From: an uncultured Clostridia bacterium
GTDB lineage: Bacteria; Bacillota; Clostridia; Oscillospirales; Oscillospiraceae
NCBI GenBank assembly: GCA_945876285.1
Contig: CAMCNO010000002.1
Span: 1-64,000 of the forward strand
Direction of reading: 5' to 3'
Length of the DNA: 64,000 nt
The translations under genes and the position numbers were made by a program. The notes beneath the pieces were generated by a model, which ran no database searches, was not told where the DNA came from, and was given only the letters and a program-made list of their open reading frames with translations. This document shows, piece after piece, positions 51,749-61,025 of the stretch. Within the stretch, counting starts at the first letter, position 1. The number at the start of each line of letters is the position of its first letter.

Positions 51749-52314
51749 TTCTTCTTTTCTCCTTTTCGACTAATTTCCGGATACCGCCGAACCGATTGCC
51801 GCAGCAAGCAGCAGAAAATCGATTAACGTTACCCGGTGAATGCGATTTAATCCTAACATAATCTTAAAAATCCGTCAATAGAACGCACAATTTCTGTGTG
51901 TTTTTTAAGAATTACTCGCTTGGTTTTTAGTTAAAATATAAAATTTCTCTCTGTCTATTGGGCAATAAGTCCGTATTTTAACTTCAAAATTTTACTTGGA
52001 TTTTGTATTTCCGACAAAATAATGTCGGTGGCGTTCTCTTTTGAAAATATTTTTCTTTCCGGATGAAAAACACGGTTCTGTCATATCCATAAAAAAATCG
52101 GAAAAGCCTTTGGCTAAATCGGAAAAAATCAAAAGTCCCTCAGAAAACCGTTGATTTTTACACAGAACGATGATATTTTTTATAAGTAGCGAAAACGATT
52201 GCGCCCACAGTGTGGTTTTTCCATTTCTGTGAACGCACACAGAACTGTGCGGCCGCGCCGTACCGTTTTGTAACGCTGACCGGACACTATATATTTTTTA
52301 AGGAGGATTTTCCT
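51749..52314. promoter_or_regulatory. Divergent control region of the inositol locus
   Basis: This 566-bp AT-rich gap separates the importer operon from the iol operon and holds no supported gene. A CcpA/LacI-type site CGAAAACGATTGCG lies at 52190-52203, about 110 bp before iolE. The frame at 51992-52240 is unconvincing. Both transcripts are expected to start here; exact promoters could not be fixed. Confidence 0.55.
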
Positions 52315-53217
52315 ATGTTTGATCCGAAGAATGTCTCTCTGGGCATCGCCCCTATCGGCTGGTGCAACGATGACATGCCCGAGCTGGGCGGTGAGAACAC
52401 CTTCCAGCAGATCGTCAGCGAGATGGCGCTGGCCGGCTTCACCGGCTGCGAGATCGGCAACAAGTATCCCACCGACCCCGCCGAGCTGAAGAAGGCCCTG
52501 GACCTGCGCGGTATGCGCATCGCCAGCCGCTGGTATTCTTCTTTCATCCTGACCCGTCCCATCGAAGAGGAGATCGCCGACTTCACCGCTAACCTGGACT
52601 TCCTGGCCGCCGTCGGTGCCAACCGCATCAACGTGAGCGAGCAGAGCTACTCCATCCAGGGCCAGATGGACACTCCCGTCCTCACCGGCGGCCACAAGCA
52701 CGTGATGAACGACGAGGAGTGGGACCGCTTCTGCACCGGTCTGAACACCCTGGGCAAGATCGCTGTGGAGCGTGGCTTTAAGCTGTGCTTCCATCATCAC
52801 ATGGGCACTGTGGTCCAGACCTCCGAGGAGACCGACCGCATGATGAGCAATACGGATCCCCGTTATGTTTTCCTGTGCTTCGATACCGGCCACTTCACCT
52901 TTGCCGGCGAGGATCCCCTGACCATGCTGAAGAAGTATGTGGACCGCGTGGGCCACGTCCATCTGAAGGATATGCGCCTGCCTGTTGTTGAAGAGGTCCG
53001 CAAGAACAACTGGAGCTTCCTGCAGGCCGTCCGCAACGGCTCCTTCACCGTCCCCGGCGACGGCGATGTGGACTTCGATCCCGTGTTCAAGGTGCTGTCC
53101 GACGCAGGCTACCAGGGCTGGCTGCTGGTGGAGGCCGAGCAGGACCCCGCCAAGGCCAATCCTCTGGAGTACGCCATGAAGGGCCGCAAGTACATCCGCG
53201 AGCACACCGGCCTTTAA
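52315..53217 (+). CDS. iolE: Myo-inosose-2 dehydratase
   Basis: A 300-residue TIM-barrel protein of the sugar isomerase/epimerase fold, IolE type: LGIAPIGWCNDDMPELGGEN at the N-terminus, LCFHHHMGTVVQT in the middle, CFDTGHFTFAG and HVHLKDMR near the metal site. IolE dehydrates scyllo-inosose. The ATG at 52315 follows AAGGAGGA. First gene of iolEBDG. Confidence 0.93.
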   Translation: MFDPKNVSLGIAPIGWCNDDMPELGGENTFQQIVSEMALAGFTGCEIGNKYPTDPAELKKALDLRGMRIASRWYSSFILTRPIEEEIADFTANLDFLAAVGANRINVSEQSYSIQGQMDTPVLTGGHKHVMNDEEWDRFCTGLNTLGKIAVERGFKLCFHHHMGTVVQTSEETDRMMSNTDPRYVFLCFDTGHFTFAGEDPLTMLKKYVDRVGHVHLKDMRLPVVEEVRKNNWSFLQAVRNGSFTVPGDGDVDFDPVFKVLSDAGYQGWLLVEAEQDPAKANPLEYAMKGRKYIREHTGL

Positions 53218-53257
53218 TCCGCTTACGTTTTCCAATTTGAAATAGGAGATGTTTCCG

Positions 53258-54061
53258 ATGACCTATTTTAACAAGAACGCCGAACTGAAAAACGGCTACA
53301 ACGCCTATATCGACGCCGATACCGACGATATGGGCACCCAGATGGATGTGGGCCTGCTGCTGATGGAGGACGGCGACGTCTTCACCTTCGACGAGGCCGA
53401 CAAGGAGATCGCGGTCCTGCTGTTCTCCGGCAAGGTCACCTACGAGTGGGCCGACAAGAAGGTCGAGGCTGATCGTCCTGACTGCTTCCACCACGAGGCC
53501 TACTGCCTGCTGGCCGGCAAGGGCACCAAGATCACTCTGACCGCCCACGCCCACAGCGAGCTGTACATCCAGAAGACCCTGAATGACAAGCCCTATGAGG
53601 CCGTCATGTACACCCCCGAGACCGTGCAGACCGAATACAAGGGCTCCAACGGTGAGCTGATGGGATGCATGGAGCGGGAGATCAAGACCTTCTTTGATCT
53701 GGACAACGCCCCCTTCTCCAATATGGTCCTGGGCGAGGTGCTGAACCGTCCCGGCAAGTGGTCCTCCTATCCCCCTCATCATCATCCCCAGCCCGAGGTC
53801 TATTTCTACCGCTTTGACTATCCCGACGGCTTCGGCGCGGGTTTTGCCAACGGTGAGATCTTCAAGACCGGCCACAACGGCCTGGCTGTCATCAATCACG
53901 GCTTCCACTCCCAGACCGCCGCGCCCGGCTACGCCATGTGCTACGCCTGGGGCATCCGCCATCTGGACGGCGATCCCTGGGACAAGACCCGCATCGACGA
54001 CCCCGAGCACGCCTGGCTGTGGAAGGCCGACGCCAATGACCATATCTATCCCAATCATTGA
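53258..54061 (+). CDS. iolB: 5-deoxy-glucuronate isomerase
   Basis: A 267-residue cupin of the IolB family: SSYPPHHHPQPEVYFYRFDY carries the metal-binding His set, and HLDGDPWDKTR lies near the end. It converts 5-deoxy-glucuronate to the next inositol intermediate. Start is the ATG at 53258, since the AGGAG site is nine bases upstream; an in-frame ATG at 53249 abuts the site too closely. Confidence 0.93.
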   Translation: MTYFNKNAELKNGYNAYIDADTDDMGTQMDVGLLLMEDGDVFTFDEADKEIAVLLFSGKVTYEWADKKVEADRPDCFHHEAYCLLAGKGTKITLTAHAHSELYIQKTLNDKPYEAVMYTPETVQTEYKGSNGELMGCMEREIKTFFDLDNAPFSNMVLGEVLNRPGKWSSYPPHHHPQPEVYFYRFDYPDGFGAGFANGEIFKTGHNGLAVINHGFHSQTAAPGYAMCYAWGIRHLDGDPWDKTRIDDPEHAWLWKADANDHIYPNH

Positions 54062-54078
54062 CAGGAGGTAAGATTCCC

Positions 54079-56007
54079 ATGAAAACCGTTCGTTTGACCA
54101 TGGCTCAGGCCCTGGTCCGGTTCCTGGAGAACCAGTACATCGAAGTGGACGGCGTCCAGACTCCCTTTGTCCACGGCGTGTTCATTATCCCCGGCCACGG
54201 CAACGTGGTTGGCCTCGGTCAGGCTCTGACCCAGGAAGCCAAGAAGATGAAGATCTATCATGGCCAGAACGAGCAGGGCATGGCTCAGGCAGCCGTTGCT
54301 TTTGCAGCACAGACCAAGCGTAAGCAGATCTGCGTGGCTACCTCTTCTGTCGGCCCCGGCGCTGCCAACATGGTCACCGCCTGCGGTACCGCTACCGCCA
54401 ACAATCTGCCTCTGCTGGTTCTGCCCGGCGACACCTATGCCTGCCGTCAGCCCGATCCCGTTCTGCAGCAGGTCGAGCACACCAACTCTCTGGCTACCAC
54501 CACCAATGATGCTTTCAAGGCTGTCTGCCGTTACTGGGATCGTATCGTCCGCCCCGAGCAGCTGATGAGCGCCATGCTCTCCGCTTTCCGCGTGCTGACC
54601 GATCCCGCCAACACCGGCGCTGTCTGCATTGCCCTGCCTCAGGATGTTGAGGGTGAGGCTTATGATTATCCCGTTTCCTTCCTGGCCAAGCGCGTCTGGC
54701 GCCTGGAGCGCCGTCCCGCAACCGAGGTTGCTCTGGACGAGGCTGCTGAGGCCATCAAGAAGGCTAAGCGCCCCCTGATGATCTGCGGCGGCGGCGTTCG
54801 CTACTCCGAGGCTCATGCCGAGTTCCTGCACTTCGCAGAGACTCTGGGCATCCCCTATGGCGAGACCCAGTCCGGCAAGTCCGCTACCGACTGGATGAAT
54901 CCTCTGAATCTGGGCGGTCTGGGTACCACCGGCTGCTCCGCTGCCAACGAGATCGCCCGCAAGGCTGACCTGGTCATCGGTGTCGGCACCCGCTACACCG
55001 ACTTCACCACCGCTTCCCGCTGGCTGTTCAAGGACACCTGCAAGTTCGTCAACATCAACGTGTCTGAGTTCCAGGCTCTGAAGCTGGACGCCATCCCCGT
55101 GGTTGCCGACGCCAAGGAAGCTCTGCCTCGTCTGGAGGCTAAGCTGGCCGGCTACAAACCCGCTTACAAGGACGAGGTCAAGGTCGCCAAGGAAAAGTGG
55201 CTGGAGGAGCTGAATCGTCTGGACAGCATTGTCTATTCCGAGAAGAAATCCTGGAAGCCCGAGATCAACGACGCGAACCGCGGCTCCGTTGAGCGTTATG
55301 CCAAGGACGTGAAGTCCACTCTGTGCCAGACTACCGTTCTGGGTGCCATCAACCACTTCATGAGCGAGGGTGACGTGGCCATCGGTGCTGCCGGCTCTCT
55401 GCCCGGCGATATGCAGCGTATGTGGCGTCCCACCGGCATCGACACCTATAACATGGAATATGGCTACTCCACCATGGGTTACGAGATTGCCGGCGCTCTG
55501 GGCGTGAAGCTGGCCATCGGTGACAAGCACGAAGTCTACGCATTCTGCGGTGACGGCAGCTTCCATATGCTGCACGGCGAGATCATCACCGCCCTGATGG
55601 AACACAAGAAGATCAATATCTGCCTGTTCGATAACGCCTCCTTCGGCTGCATCAACAACCTGCAGGTCGGTCACGGCAACCTGACTCTGTGCACGGAGCT
55701 GCGTCAGCGCAACAAGGACGGCCTGTTCGGTGACTTCCTGAACATCGACTACGCCGGCGTTGCAAAGGCATACGGTTGCAAGGGTTACACCATCCGCACC
55801 ATGGACGAGCTGATGGCTGCTCTGGAAGACGCCAAGAAGGTCAAGAACGTGCCCGTTCTGTTCGACATCAAGGTTCTGCCCAAGACCATGACCGATGGTT
55901 ACAGCTCCTGGTGGCGCGTGGGCGATACCGAGGTTTCCGAGCGCCAGGAGAACATCGCCTGCTACAACGATATGCTGGCTCACCTGAAGGACGCCCGCAA
56001 GTATTAA
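54079..56007 (+). CDS. iolD: Trihydroxycyclohexane-dione acylhydrolase (TPP enzyme)
   Basis: A 642-residue thiamine-diphosphate enzyme of the IolD family: KTVRLTMAQALVRFLENQYI at the start, HGQNEQGMAQAAVAFA (catalytic Glu), and FCGDGSFHMLHGEIITALME plus INICLFDNASFG for TPP/Mg binding. It opens the inositol-derived ring. Start at 54079 follows CAGGAGGTAAG. A 12-bp hairpin lies between it and iolG. Confidence 0.95.
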   Translation: MKTVRLTMAQALVRFLENQYIEVDGVQTPFVHGVFIIPGHGNVVGLGQALTQEAKKMKIYHGQNEQGMAQAAVAFAAQTKRKQICVATSSVGPGAANMVTACGTATANNLPLLVLPGDTYACRQPDPVLQQVEHTNSLATTTNDAFKAVCRYWDRIVRPEQLMSAMLSAFRVLTDPANTGAVCIALPQDVEGEAYDYPVSFLAKRVWRLERRPATEVALDEAAEAIKKAKRPLMICGGGVRYSEAHAEFLHFAETLGIPYGETQSGKSATDWMNPLNLGGLGTTGCSAANEIARKADLVIGVGTRYTDFTTASRWLFKDTCKFVNINVSEFQALKLDAIPVVADAKEALPRLEAKLAGYKPAYKDEVKVAKEKWLEELNRLDSIVYSEKKSWKPEINDANRGSVERYAKDVKSTLCQTTVLGAINHFMSEGDVAIGAAGSLPGDMQRMWRPTGIDTYNMEYGYSTMGYEIAGALGVKLAIGDKHEVYAFCGDGSFHMLHGEIITALMEHKKINICLFDNASFGCINNLQVGHGNLTLCTELRQRNKDGLFGDFLNIDYAGVAKAYGCKGYTIRTMDELMAALEDAKKVKNVPVLFDIKVLPKTMTDGYSSWWRVGDTEVSERQENIACYNDMLAHLKDARKY

Positions 56008-56018
56008 TTACTTTGATC

Positions 56019-56046
56019 AGCGATGGGCGGAAGCCCGCCCATCGCT
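56019..56046 (+). repeat. Stem-loop between iolD and iolG
   Basis: AGCGATGGGCGG and CCGCCCATCGCT form a perfect 12-bp stem with loop AAGC. There is no T-run, so it may tune iolG expression rather than terminate. Confidence 0.5.
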
Positions 56047-56097
56047 TCAAAAAATCCCTGCCATTTTATAAATTATTAAAAAGGAAGGTACACTATC

Positions 56098-57135
56098 ATG
56101 GATAAGGTTTTGAAGATTGGTATTATCGGCTGCGGCGCTATCGGCCGCGATCACTGCCGCCGCATCATCGAGACCGTCCCCGGCGCTACCGTCGTGGCCG
56201 TGTCCGACTATGTGGCTGCCGCCGCTGACGACACCGCCGCCAAGTACGGCATCCGCTCCTTCGGCAATGACTGCGACGGCATGATCAAGGACCCCGAGGT
56301 CGAGGCTGTTGTCATCACCTCCATCGACCCCACTCACCATGACTACGTCATGAAGACCCTGGCTGAGGAGAAGTGGTGCTTCTGCGAGAAGCCCCTGTCT
56401 CAGAATGCCAAGGACTGCGAGGAGATCATCAACCGCGAGCTGGAGATCGGCAAGCGTCTGGTCCAGGTGGGCTTCATGCGTCACTATGACCGCGGCTACG
56501 CCGAGATGAAGCGCATCATCGACTCCGGCGAGCTGGGTGCTCCCCTGGTCATCAAGGCCTGCCACCGCAACGTGGCCCAGGGCCCGGGCTTCAAGACTGA
56601 GAACGGCGTGACCAACGTGGCCATCCACGAGCTGGACATCTGCCGCTGGCTGCTGGACGACGAGTACGAGGACGTGCAGTGCGTCAAGGTCCGTCAGTCC
56701 GCCAACTCCGACAAGGGCTATGACAACCCCCAGGTCATGCTGATGCGCACCAAGAAGGGCTGCTTCATCGACGTCGAGGTCCAGGTCGCCGACGGTTACG
56801 GCTACGACATCCAGTGCGAGGTCGTCTGCGAGAACGGCACCGTCAAGCTGCCCGATCCCTACGCTGTGGTTCGTCGCTCCCGTCCCCAGGGCTGGGACAG
56901 CCTGAACCCCGCCGAGTCCATGCCCATCATGACCGACTGGAAGGAGCGCTTCATCGAGGCCTACGACATCGAGTTCTGCAAGTGGGTCGAGTCTGTCCAC
57001 GCCGGCAAGCTGACCGGTCCCTCCTCTTGGGACGGCTACGTTGCCTGCGTCGCCGGTGACGCTCTGAACGCTTCCCGTGGCACCTCTCAGTTCCTGAAGG
57101 TGGAGACCATGGAGAAGCCCGAGATGTATAAATAA
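56098..57135 (+). CDS. iolG: Inositol 2-dehydrogenase
   Basis: A 345-residue Gfo/Idh/MocA protein: IGIIGCGAIGRDHCRRII for NAD binding, CEKPLS, and AIHELDICRWLLDDE with the catalytic His/Asp pair. It oxidizes myo-inositol to scyllo-inosose, the substrate of IolE. Ribosome site AAGGAAGG precedes ATG. iolA, iolC and iolJ are not in the window. Confidence 0.92.
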   Translation: MDKVLKIGIIGCGAIGRDHCRRIIETVPGATVVAVSDYVAAAADDTAAKYGIRSFGNDCDGMIKDPEVEAVVITSIDPTHHDYVMKTLAEEKWCFCEKPLSQNAKDCEEIINRELEIGKRLVQVGFMRHYDRGYAEMKRIIDSGELGAPLVIKACHRNVAQGPGFKTENGVTNVAIHELDICRWLLDDEYEDVQCVKVRQSANSDKGYDNPQVMLMRTKKGCFIDVEVQVADGYGYDIQCEVVCENGTVKLPDPYAVVRRSRPQGWDSLNPAESMPIMTDWKERFIEAYDIEFCKWVESVHAGKLTGPSSWDGYVACVAGDALNASRGTSQFLKVETMEKPEMYK

Positions 57136-57173
57136 TCCAGACGGAACTTCTTTCCACTGGACACAAACGCTGA

Positions 57174-57205
57174 AAAGAGCGGGTCACAAACGTGACCCGC
57201 TCTTT
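57174..57205. terminator. Bidirectional terminator after iolG
   Basis: AAAGAGCGGGTCAC and GTGACCCGCTCTTT form a perfect 14-bp stem with CATTTTTT after it, between convergent iolG and the MBL-fold gene. Confidence 0.85.
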
Positions 57206-57221
57206 CATTTTTTATATGAAC

Positions 57222-58172
57222 TTACTCTATTTCAATATGTACCGACTCATGGAACTCCGGTTCTACCAGGCCGGGGATATCCACGGCGTCGGTGAAGCGG
57301 ACATCCTCCGTGTACTCCCGCAGCAGGGAGATGATGGCGGGATGAGGCCGCTCGTCGGGCCGCCGGGCCGCCACGCTGATCACCGCCGTCTTGGGCCGCA
57401 GCATATCCACCATCTTCCGGGTAGTGGAGGACAGGCAGGCGTGGTGGGGCACCTTCAGGATATCGCAGGGTGCCAGGGTATCGTTGTCCCACACCACGGC
57501 ATAGGCATCGCCGCCCAGGACGATCTCTTTCCCGTGGTAATGCAGCCGCTGGCGCAGGCTGGAGACGTTCATGCACTTACCCCAGTGCATCAGGGCGTAG
57601 CGGTCCCGCTCGCCCCGGAAGGCTGCGTCGTATACTTCCTTCTGCCTGGGATACAGAGCCGGTTCACCGCAGACGATGTCCATGGACAGGTCATCCGTCA
57701 GCTGGTAGGATTCCAGCTTGTCACCGGGCAGTTCCACCAGTTCCCGCACCCGGCCGGGATGCTCCCGCAGAGCGGCGGCATAGATATTCACGCACCGCAG
57801 CAGGTTTCGGGCCGCCTTGGGAAATTCCATATCCTTGTCCGGTTCCAAGTCTTGACTGTCTGCCGGGGGAATATAGGTGGCAATGAGCTTGTCCACCGTG
57901 GCCGCCTCCAGCACCCTGCCGAGACCACCGATGTGGTCCCGGTGGAAATGGGTCAGCACCACCATGTCCAGGTGGGTAACTCCCTGCTTTTTCAGGAAAT
58001 CACCCGCATAAATACGCTGGGACCGGGGGTCCAGTTCCGCCGAGTGGTCATCCCGAATCAGATTGTCGTGTCCGCAGTCCACCAGCACGGCAAACCGCTG
58101 GACACCGTTTTCCATATCCCGGATCAGGGTAGAATCGCCGTTGCCAACGTTGATAAAATCCAGTACCAGCAT
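57222..58172 (-). CDS. MBL-fold metallo-hydrolase (ComEC/Rec2-like)
   Basis: A 316-residue soluble beta-lactamase-fold protein. FINVGNGDSTLIRD at the start and THFHRDHIGGL (HxHxDH) mark the metal site; ILKVPHHACLSSTTRKM resembles the ComEC C-terminal domain. No DNA-uptake membrane domain is present. The substrate is unknown. Confidence 0.82.
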   Translation of the reverse strand: MLVLDFINVGNGDSTLIRDMENGVQRFAVLVDCGHDNLIRDDHSAELDPRSQRIYAGDFLKKQGVTHLDMVVLTHFHRDHIGGLGRVLEAATVDKLIATYIPPADSQDLEPDKDMEFPKAARNLLRCVNIYAAALREHPGRVRELVELPGDKLESYQLTDDLSMDIVCGEPALYPRQKEVYDAAFRGERDRYALMHWGKCMNVSSLRQRLHYHGKEIVLGGDAYAVVWDNDTLAPCDILKVPHHACLSSTTRKMVDMLRPKTAVISVAARRPDERPHPAIISLLREYTEDVRFTDAVDIPGLVEPEFHESVHIEIE

Positions 58173-58291
58173 ACTTGTCCTCCCTGTCTTTGTTTGTTAC
58201 AGGATACCACAAATAGTTGCACCCCCGCAACGAAAACAGTACTGCACGCTTTACAAATTTTTACTTCAAATTTTGACAAACTGACGAAGAA

Positions 58292-58317
58292 GCCGGGAGC
58301 GAAAAATCGCTCCCGGC
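58292..58317 (-). terminator. Hairpin after dapH
   Basis: GCCGGGAGCGA and TCGCTCCCGGC form an 11-bp stem with a short A-rich loop, 13 bp beyond the dapH stop; only a weak T-run follows. Confidence 0.55.
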
Positions 58318-58329
58318 CCCCGTTGATTT

Positions 58330-59025
58330 TTACAGTTTTCTCAACGCGTCCACCAACGCGGTCTTGCCCTCTGTCTTTTCGTCCTTCATCTTGATGATGC
58401 GGGCAGGGCTGCCTGCTACCACAGCGTTCTCCGGCACATCCTCAATGACGATGGCACCGGCAGCCACCACGGCGTTTTTACCGATGTGAACGCCCTCGAT
58501 GACCACGGCGTTGGCGCCTACCAGCACGCCGTCCTCCACGATGACGGGGGTGGCGGAGGCAGGCTCCACCACGCCGGCCAGCACCGCGCCGGCGCCGATG
58601 TGGCAGTTGGCGCCCACGGTGGCCCGGCCGCCCAGCACAGCGCCCATGTCGATCATGGTGCCCTTGCCGACGATGGCTCCGATGTTGATGACCGCACCCA
58701 TCATAATGACGGCTCCCTCACCGATCTCTACCTTCTCGCGGATGATGGAGCCGGGTTCGATGCGGGCCTTGATATTCTTCGTATCCAGCAGAGGCACGCC
58801 GGAATTGCGGCGGTCATTCTCCACCACGCAGTCGGTGATCTTGTCCGCGTTGGCCTCCAGAATGGGCTGCAGCTCGTTCCAGTCGCCGAACACGGTGAAG
58901 CTGTTGTTCCCACCAAAGACCTTGGCGGAGCCAAAATCCACGGAAGCCGTGGTGTTGACATAGACCTTCACCGGGGTCTTTTTCTCAGAATTTGCGATAT
59001 AATCAATGATCTCCTGGGCGTTCAT
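58330..59025 (-). CDS. dapH: Tetrahydrodipicolinate N-acetyltransferase
   Basis: A 231-residue left-handed beta-helix acetyltransferase. The N-terminal [20 protein letters not shown] and hexapeptide repeats ([20 protein letters not shown] and following) match DapH, usually about 236 residues. It acetylates tetrahydrodipicolinate with acetyl-CoA in the acetylase branch of lysine/DAP synthesis. It is third in dapA-dapB-dapH; four bases separate it from dapB. Confidence 0.95.
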   Translation of the reverse strand: MNAQEIIDYIANSEKKTPVKVYVNTTASVDFGSAKVFGGNNSFTVFGDWNELQPILEANADKITDCVVENDRRNSGVPLLDTKNIKARIEPGSIIREKVEIGEGAVIMMGAVINIGAIVGKGTMIDMGAVLGGRATVGANCHIGAGAVLAGVVEPASATPVIVEDGVLVGANAVVIEGVHIGKNAVVAAGAIVIEDVPENAVVAGSPARIIKMKDEKTEGKTALVDALRKL

Positions 59026-59028
59026 GCG

Positions 59029-59748
59029 TCACTCTCCAAATAAGATTTTTTGCAGGTCATAGACCCCGTTGGGCCGCCCCGGCAGAAGTCGGGCCATGTG
59101 CAGGGCGCCATTGACGAAAATCTGGCGGCTGGCTGCCCGGTGGGTGAACTCCAGCTCCTCGTCGGGGCCGAAGAAGTGGACGGAGTGGGTGCCGGCCACG
59201 GTGCCGCCCCGCAGGGCGTGGATGCCGATCTCGTTCTTCCCCCGCTTGCCGCAGTTCCCCTCCCGGCCATAGATCGGGGTCAGGGCATGGGCGGGGTCGA
59301 TGGCCTCCAGCAGCAGCTTGGCGGTGCCGCTGGGAGCGTCGGCCTTCTGGTTGTGGTGGGTCTCGGTGATCTCGATGTCAAAATCCGGCTTCAGCACGCC
59401 GGAGACCACCTCCAGCGCCCGGTACAGCACCGCAATACCCAAAGAGTAGTTAGCGCTCCACAGCACGGGGACGCAGGCGCCCAAACTCTCCAGCTCCGCC
59501 TTTTGGGCGGGGGTGTAGCCGGTGGTACCGGACAGCAGGGCCGTTCCGGTACGGCGGATATAGGCGCAGACAGCGGGCAGGGCCTCCGGCCGGGAGAAAT
59601 CGATGACCACGTCTGCCACCTTTCCCAGTCCGGCCAGCTTTCCCAGGTCGTCATGGCCAAAGGCGGCCACCACCTCGTCGCCGCCCGCCCGGGCAGTGGC
59701 TTCTATCAGCTTGCCCATTTTCCCCCGGCCAATCAGAAGAATCTTCAC
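59029..59748 (-). CDS. dapB: 4-hydroxy-tetrahydrodipicolinate reductase
   Basis: A 239-residue reductase: ILLIGRGKMGKLIE for NAD(P) binding, SGTTGYTPAQ, and THHNQKADAPSGTAKLL with the KxDxPSGTA motif. GTG at 59748 overlaps the dapA stop (GTGA) and has AGGAGG ten bases upstream; the much longer open frame reads into dapA and is not used. Confidence 0.93.
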   Translation of the reverse strand: MKILLIGRGKMGKLIEATARAGGDEVVAAFGHDDLGKLAGLGKVADVVIDFSRPEALPAVCAYIRRTGTALLSGTTGYTPAQKAELESLGACVPVLWSANYSLGIAVLYRALEVVSGVLKPDFDIEITETHHNQKADAPSGTAKLLLEAIDPAHALTPIYGREGNCGKRGKNEIGIHALRGGTVAGTHSVHFFGPDEELEFTHRAASRQIFVNGALHMARLLPGRPNGVYDLQKILFGE

Positions 59749-60632
59749 AGCAGACCCGCCTCCTGCAGGCTGGCCCGCAGCACCGCCTGGTGCTCCTCGC
59801 TCATCTCGCACAGGGGCAGACGCATGGGACCGACATTCAGGCCCATCATGTTCATGGCACTCTTGACGGGGATGGGGTTCACCTCGATAAACAGGTCGTT
59901 CATCAGCTTCAAATACTTCAGGTGGTTGGCCAGAGCCTGCTCCTGATTGCCGCCCAGGTAATCCGCCACGATCTGGTGGCACATGGCGGGCATGACATTG
60001 GCGTAGACGGAGATGACGCCGCTGCCGCCGATGCTCATGAGGGGCAGGGTGATGTCGTCATTGCCGGAGTACAGGGCGAAGTCAGGTCCGACACAGTGGG
60101 CGATCTTCATGGCGTAGGACATATCGCCGCTGGCTTCCTTGATGCCGGCGATGTTGGGGTGCTTGCTGAGCTTCTCCACCACGCTGACGGGGATGGAGCA
60201 GCCGGTGCGGCCGGGGACGTTGTACAGCAGGCAGGGGATGTGGACCGCGTCGGCAGTCTCGGCGAAGTGGCGGTACATGCCCTCAGGGTTGGCCTTGTTG
60301 TAGTATGGGGAGATCAGCAGCAGGGCGTCAGCGCCCATGTCCTGATACTGGATGCTCTTTTCCAGCTGGGTGGACGTGCAGTTGGAGCCGCTGCCCACGA
60401 TGACGGGCACCCGGCCGTTCACGACCTTGATGGTGTGCTCCACCACGGAGGCATCTTCCTCGTGGCTCATGGTGGGATACTCGCCGGTGGTGCCCAGGGT
60501 CAGAATGCCATCAGTCCCCTCGGCGATCTGCCGCTCCAGCAGCTCGGTCAGGACCTCAAAATTCACGCTGCCGTCCTCGTGGAACGGGGTGATCATAGCC
60601 ACGATGGAACCCTTGATGTTTTCGAACTTCAT
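59745..60632 (-). CDS. dapA: 4-hydroxy-tetrahydrodipicolinate synthase
   Basis: A 295-residue class I aldolase-type enzyme: GSIVAMITPFHEDGSVNFEV, TGEYPTMSHEE, the Tyr-containing LLYNVPGRTGC and Schiff-base Lys in AGIKEASGD. It makes the first committed DAP-pathway step and is the first gene after the lysine riboswitch. Confidence 0.96.
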   Translation of the reverse strand: MKFENIKGSIVAMITPFHEDGSVNFEVLTELLERQIAEGTDGILTLGTTGEYPTMSHEEDASVVEHTIKVVNGRVPVIVGSGSNCTSTQLEKSIQYQDMGADALLLISPYYNKANPEGMYRHFAETADAVHIPCLLYNVPGRTGCSIPVSVVEKLSKHPNIAGIKEASGDMSYAMKIAHCVGPDFALYSGNDDITLPLMSIGGSGVISVYANVMPAMCHQIVADYLGGNQEQALANHLKYLKLMNDLFIEVNPIPVKSAMNMMGLNVGPMRLPLCEMSEEHQAVLRASLQEAGLL

Positions 60633-60670
60633 GTTGTGTGCCCTCCATACTTTTTATTTCTGTTTTTGTA

Positions 60671-60705
60671 AAAGAAAAAGTCGGTAGAGGCACGCTCCTA
60701 CCGAC
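60671..60705 (-). terminator. Riboswitch expression-platform terminator (dapA)
   Basis: GTCGGTAG and CTACCGAC arms, followed by TTTTTCTTTT on the minus strand, 38 bases before the dapA start. Confidence 0.85.
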
Positions 60706-60737
60706 AGTACATGCACGCCCCATTGGCGTCAGGCTCT

Positions 60738-60905
60738 GTTAGCGGATAGCGCACCTGCGGCCTGTGCCGCAGACAGTCCCATGGGTATTCCCCACGGCCC
60801 CACTCCCCGCCTGCGCCCAGGCGGAAAGTTCGGCGGATTTGCCCTTCCCACATTCCCAGCCTGCCGGCTCCCGTGGGTCCATCGCATCCGCGCCTCTATC
60901 TCATT
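60738..60905 (-). promoter_or_regulatory. Lysine riboswitch (L-box) upstream of dapA
   Basis: The minus strand shows GAGATAGAGGCGCGGATGCG, AAGGGCAAATCCGCCGAAC, GGGACTGTCTGC and GTGCGCTATCCGC in order, the conserved parts of the lysine aptamer. The terminator downstream implies that lysine shuts off dapA-dapB-dapH. Confidence 0.9.
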
Positions 60906-60912
60906 TTTCGCT

Positions 60913-60941
60913 ATCATACCATTATCCGCCAGTTGTTTCAA
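60913..60941 (-). promoter_or_regulatory. dapA operon promoter
   Basis: On the minus strand TTGAAA (60936-60941) and TATGAT (60913-60918) are 17 bp apart, directly before the riboswitch. Confidence 0.8.
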
Positions 60942-61025
60942 TAGAAATTTTCCAAAAATTCTATCCGTTTTTCCGACAGTATGTTATAGTAAGTGCAATA
61001 AGATTCCCGCAAGGAGGTCCCCAGC

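Noticed and set aside
51992-52240. 82-residue minus-strand frame in the divergent inositol control region
   Set aside because: No ribosome site and no recognisable product; the region is better explained as regulatory.
54055-55983. 642-residue frame opposite iolD
   Set aside because: Complement of a strongly codon-biased gene, with no start signals.
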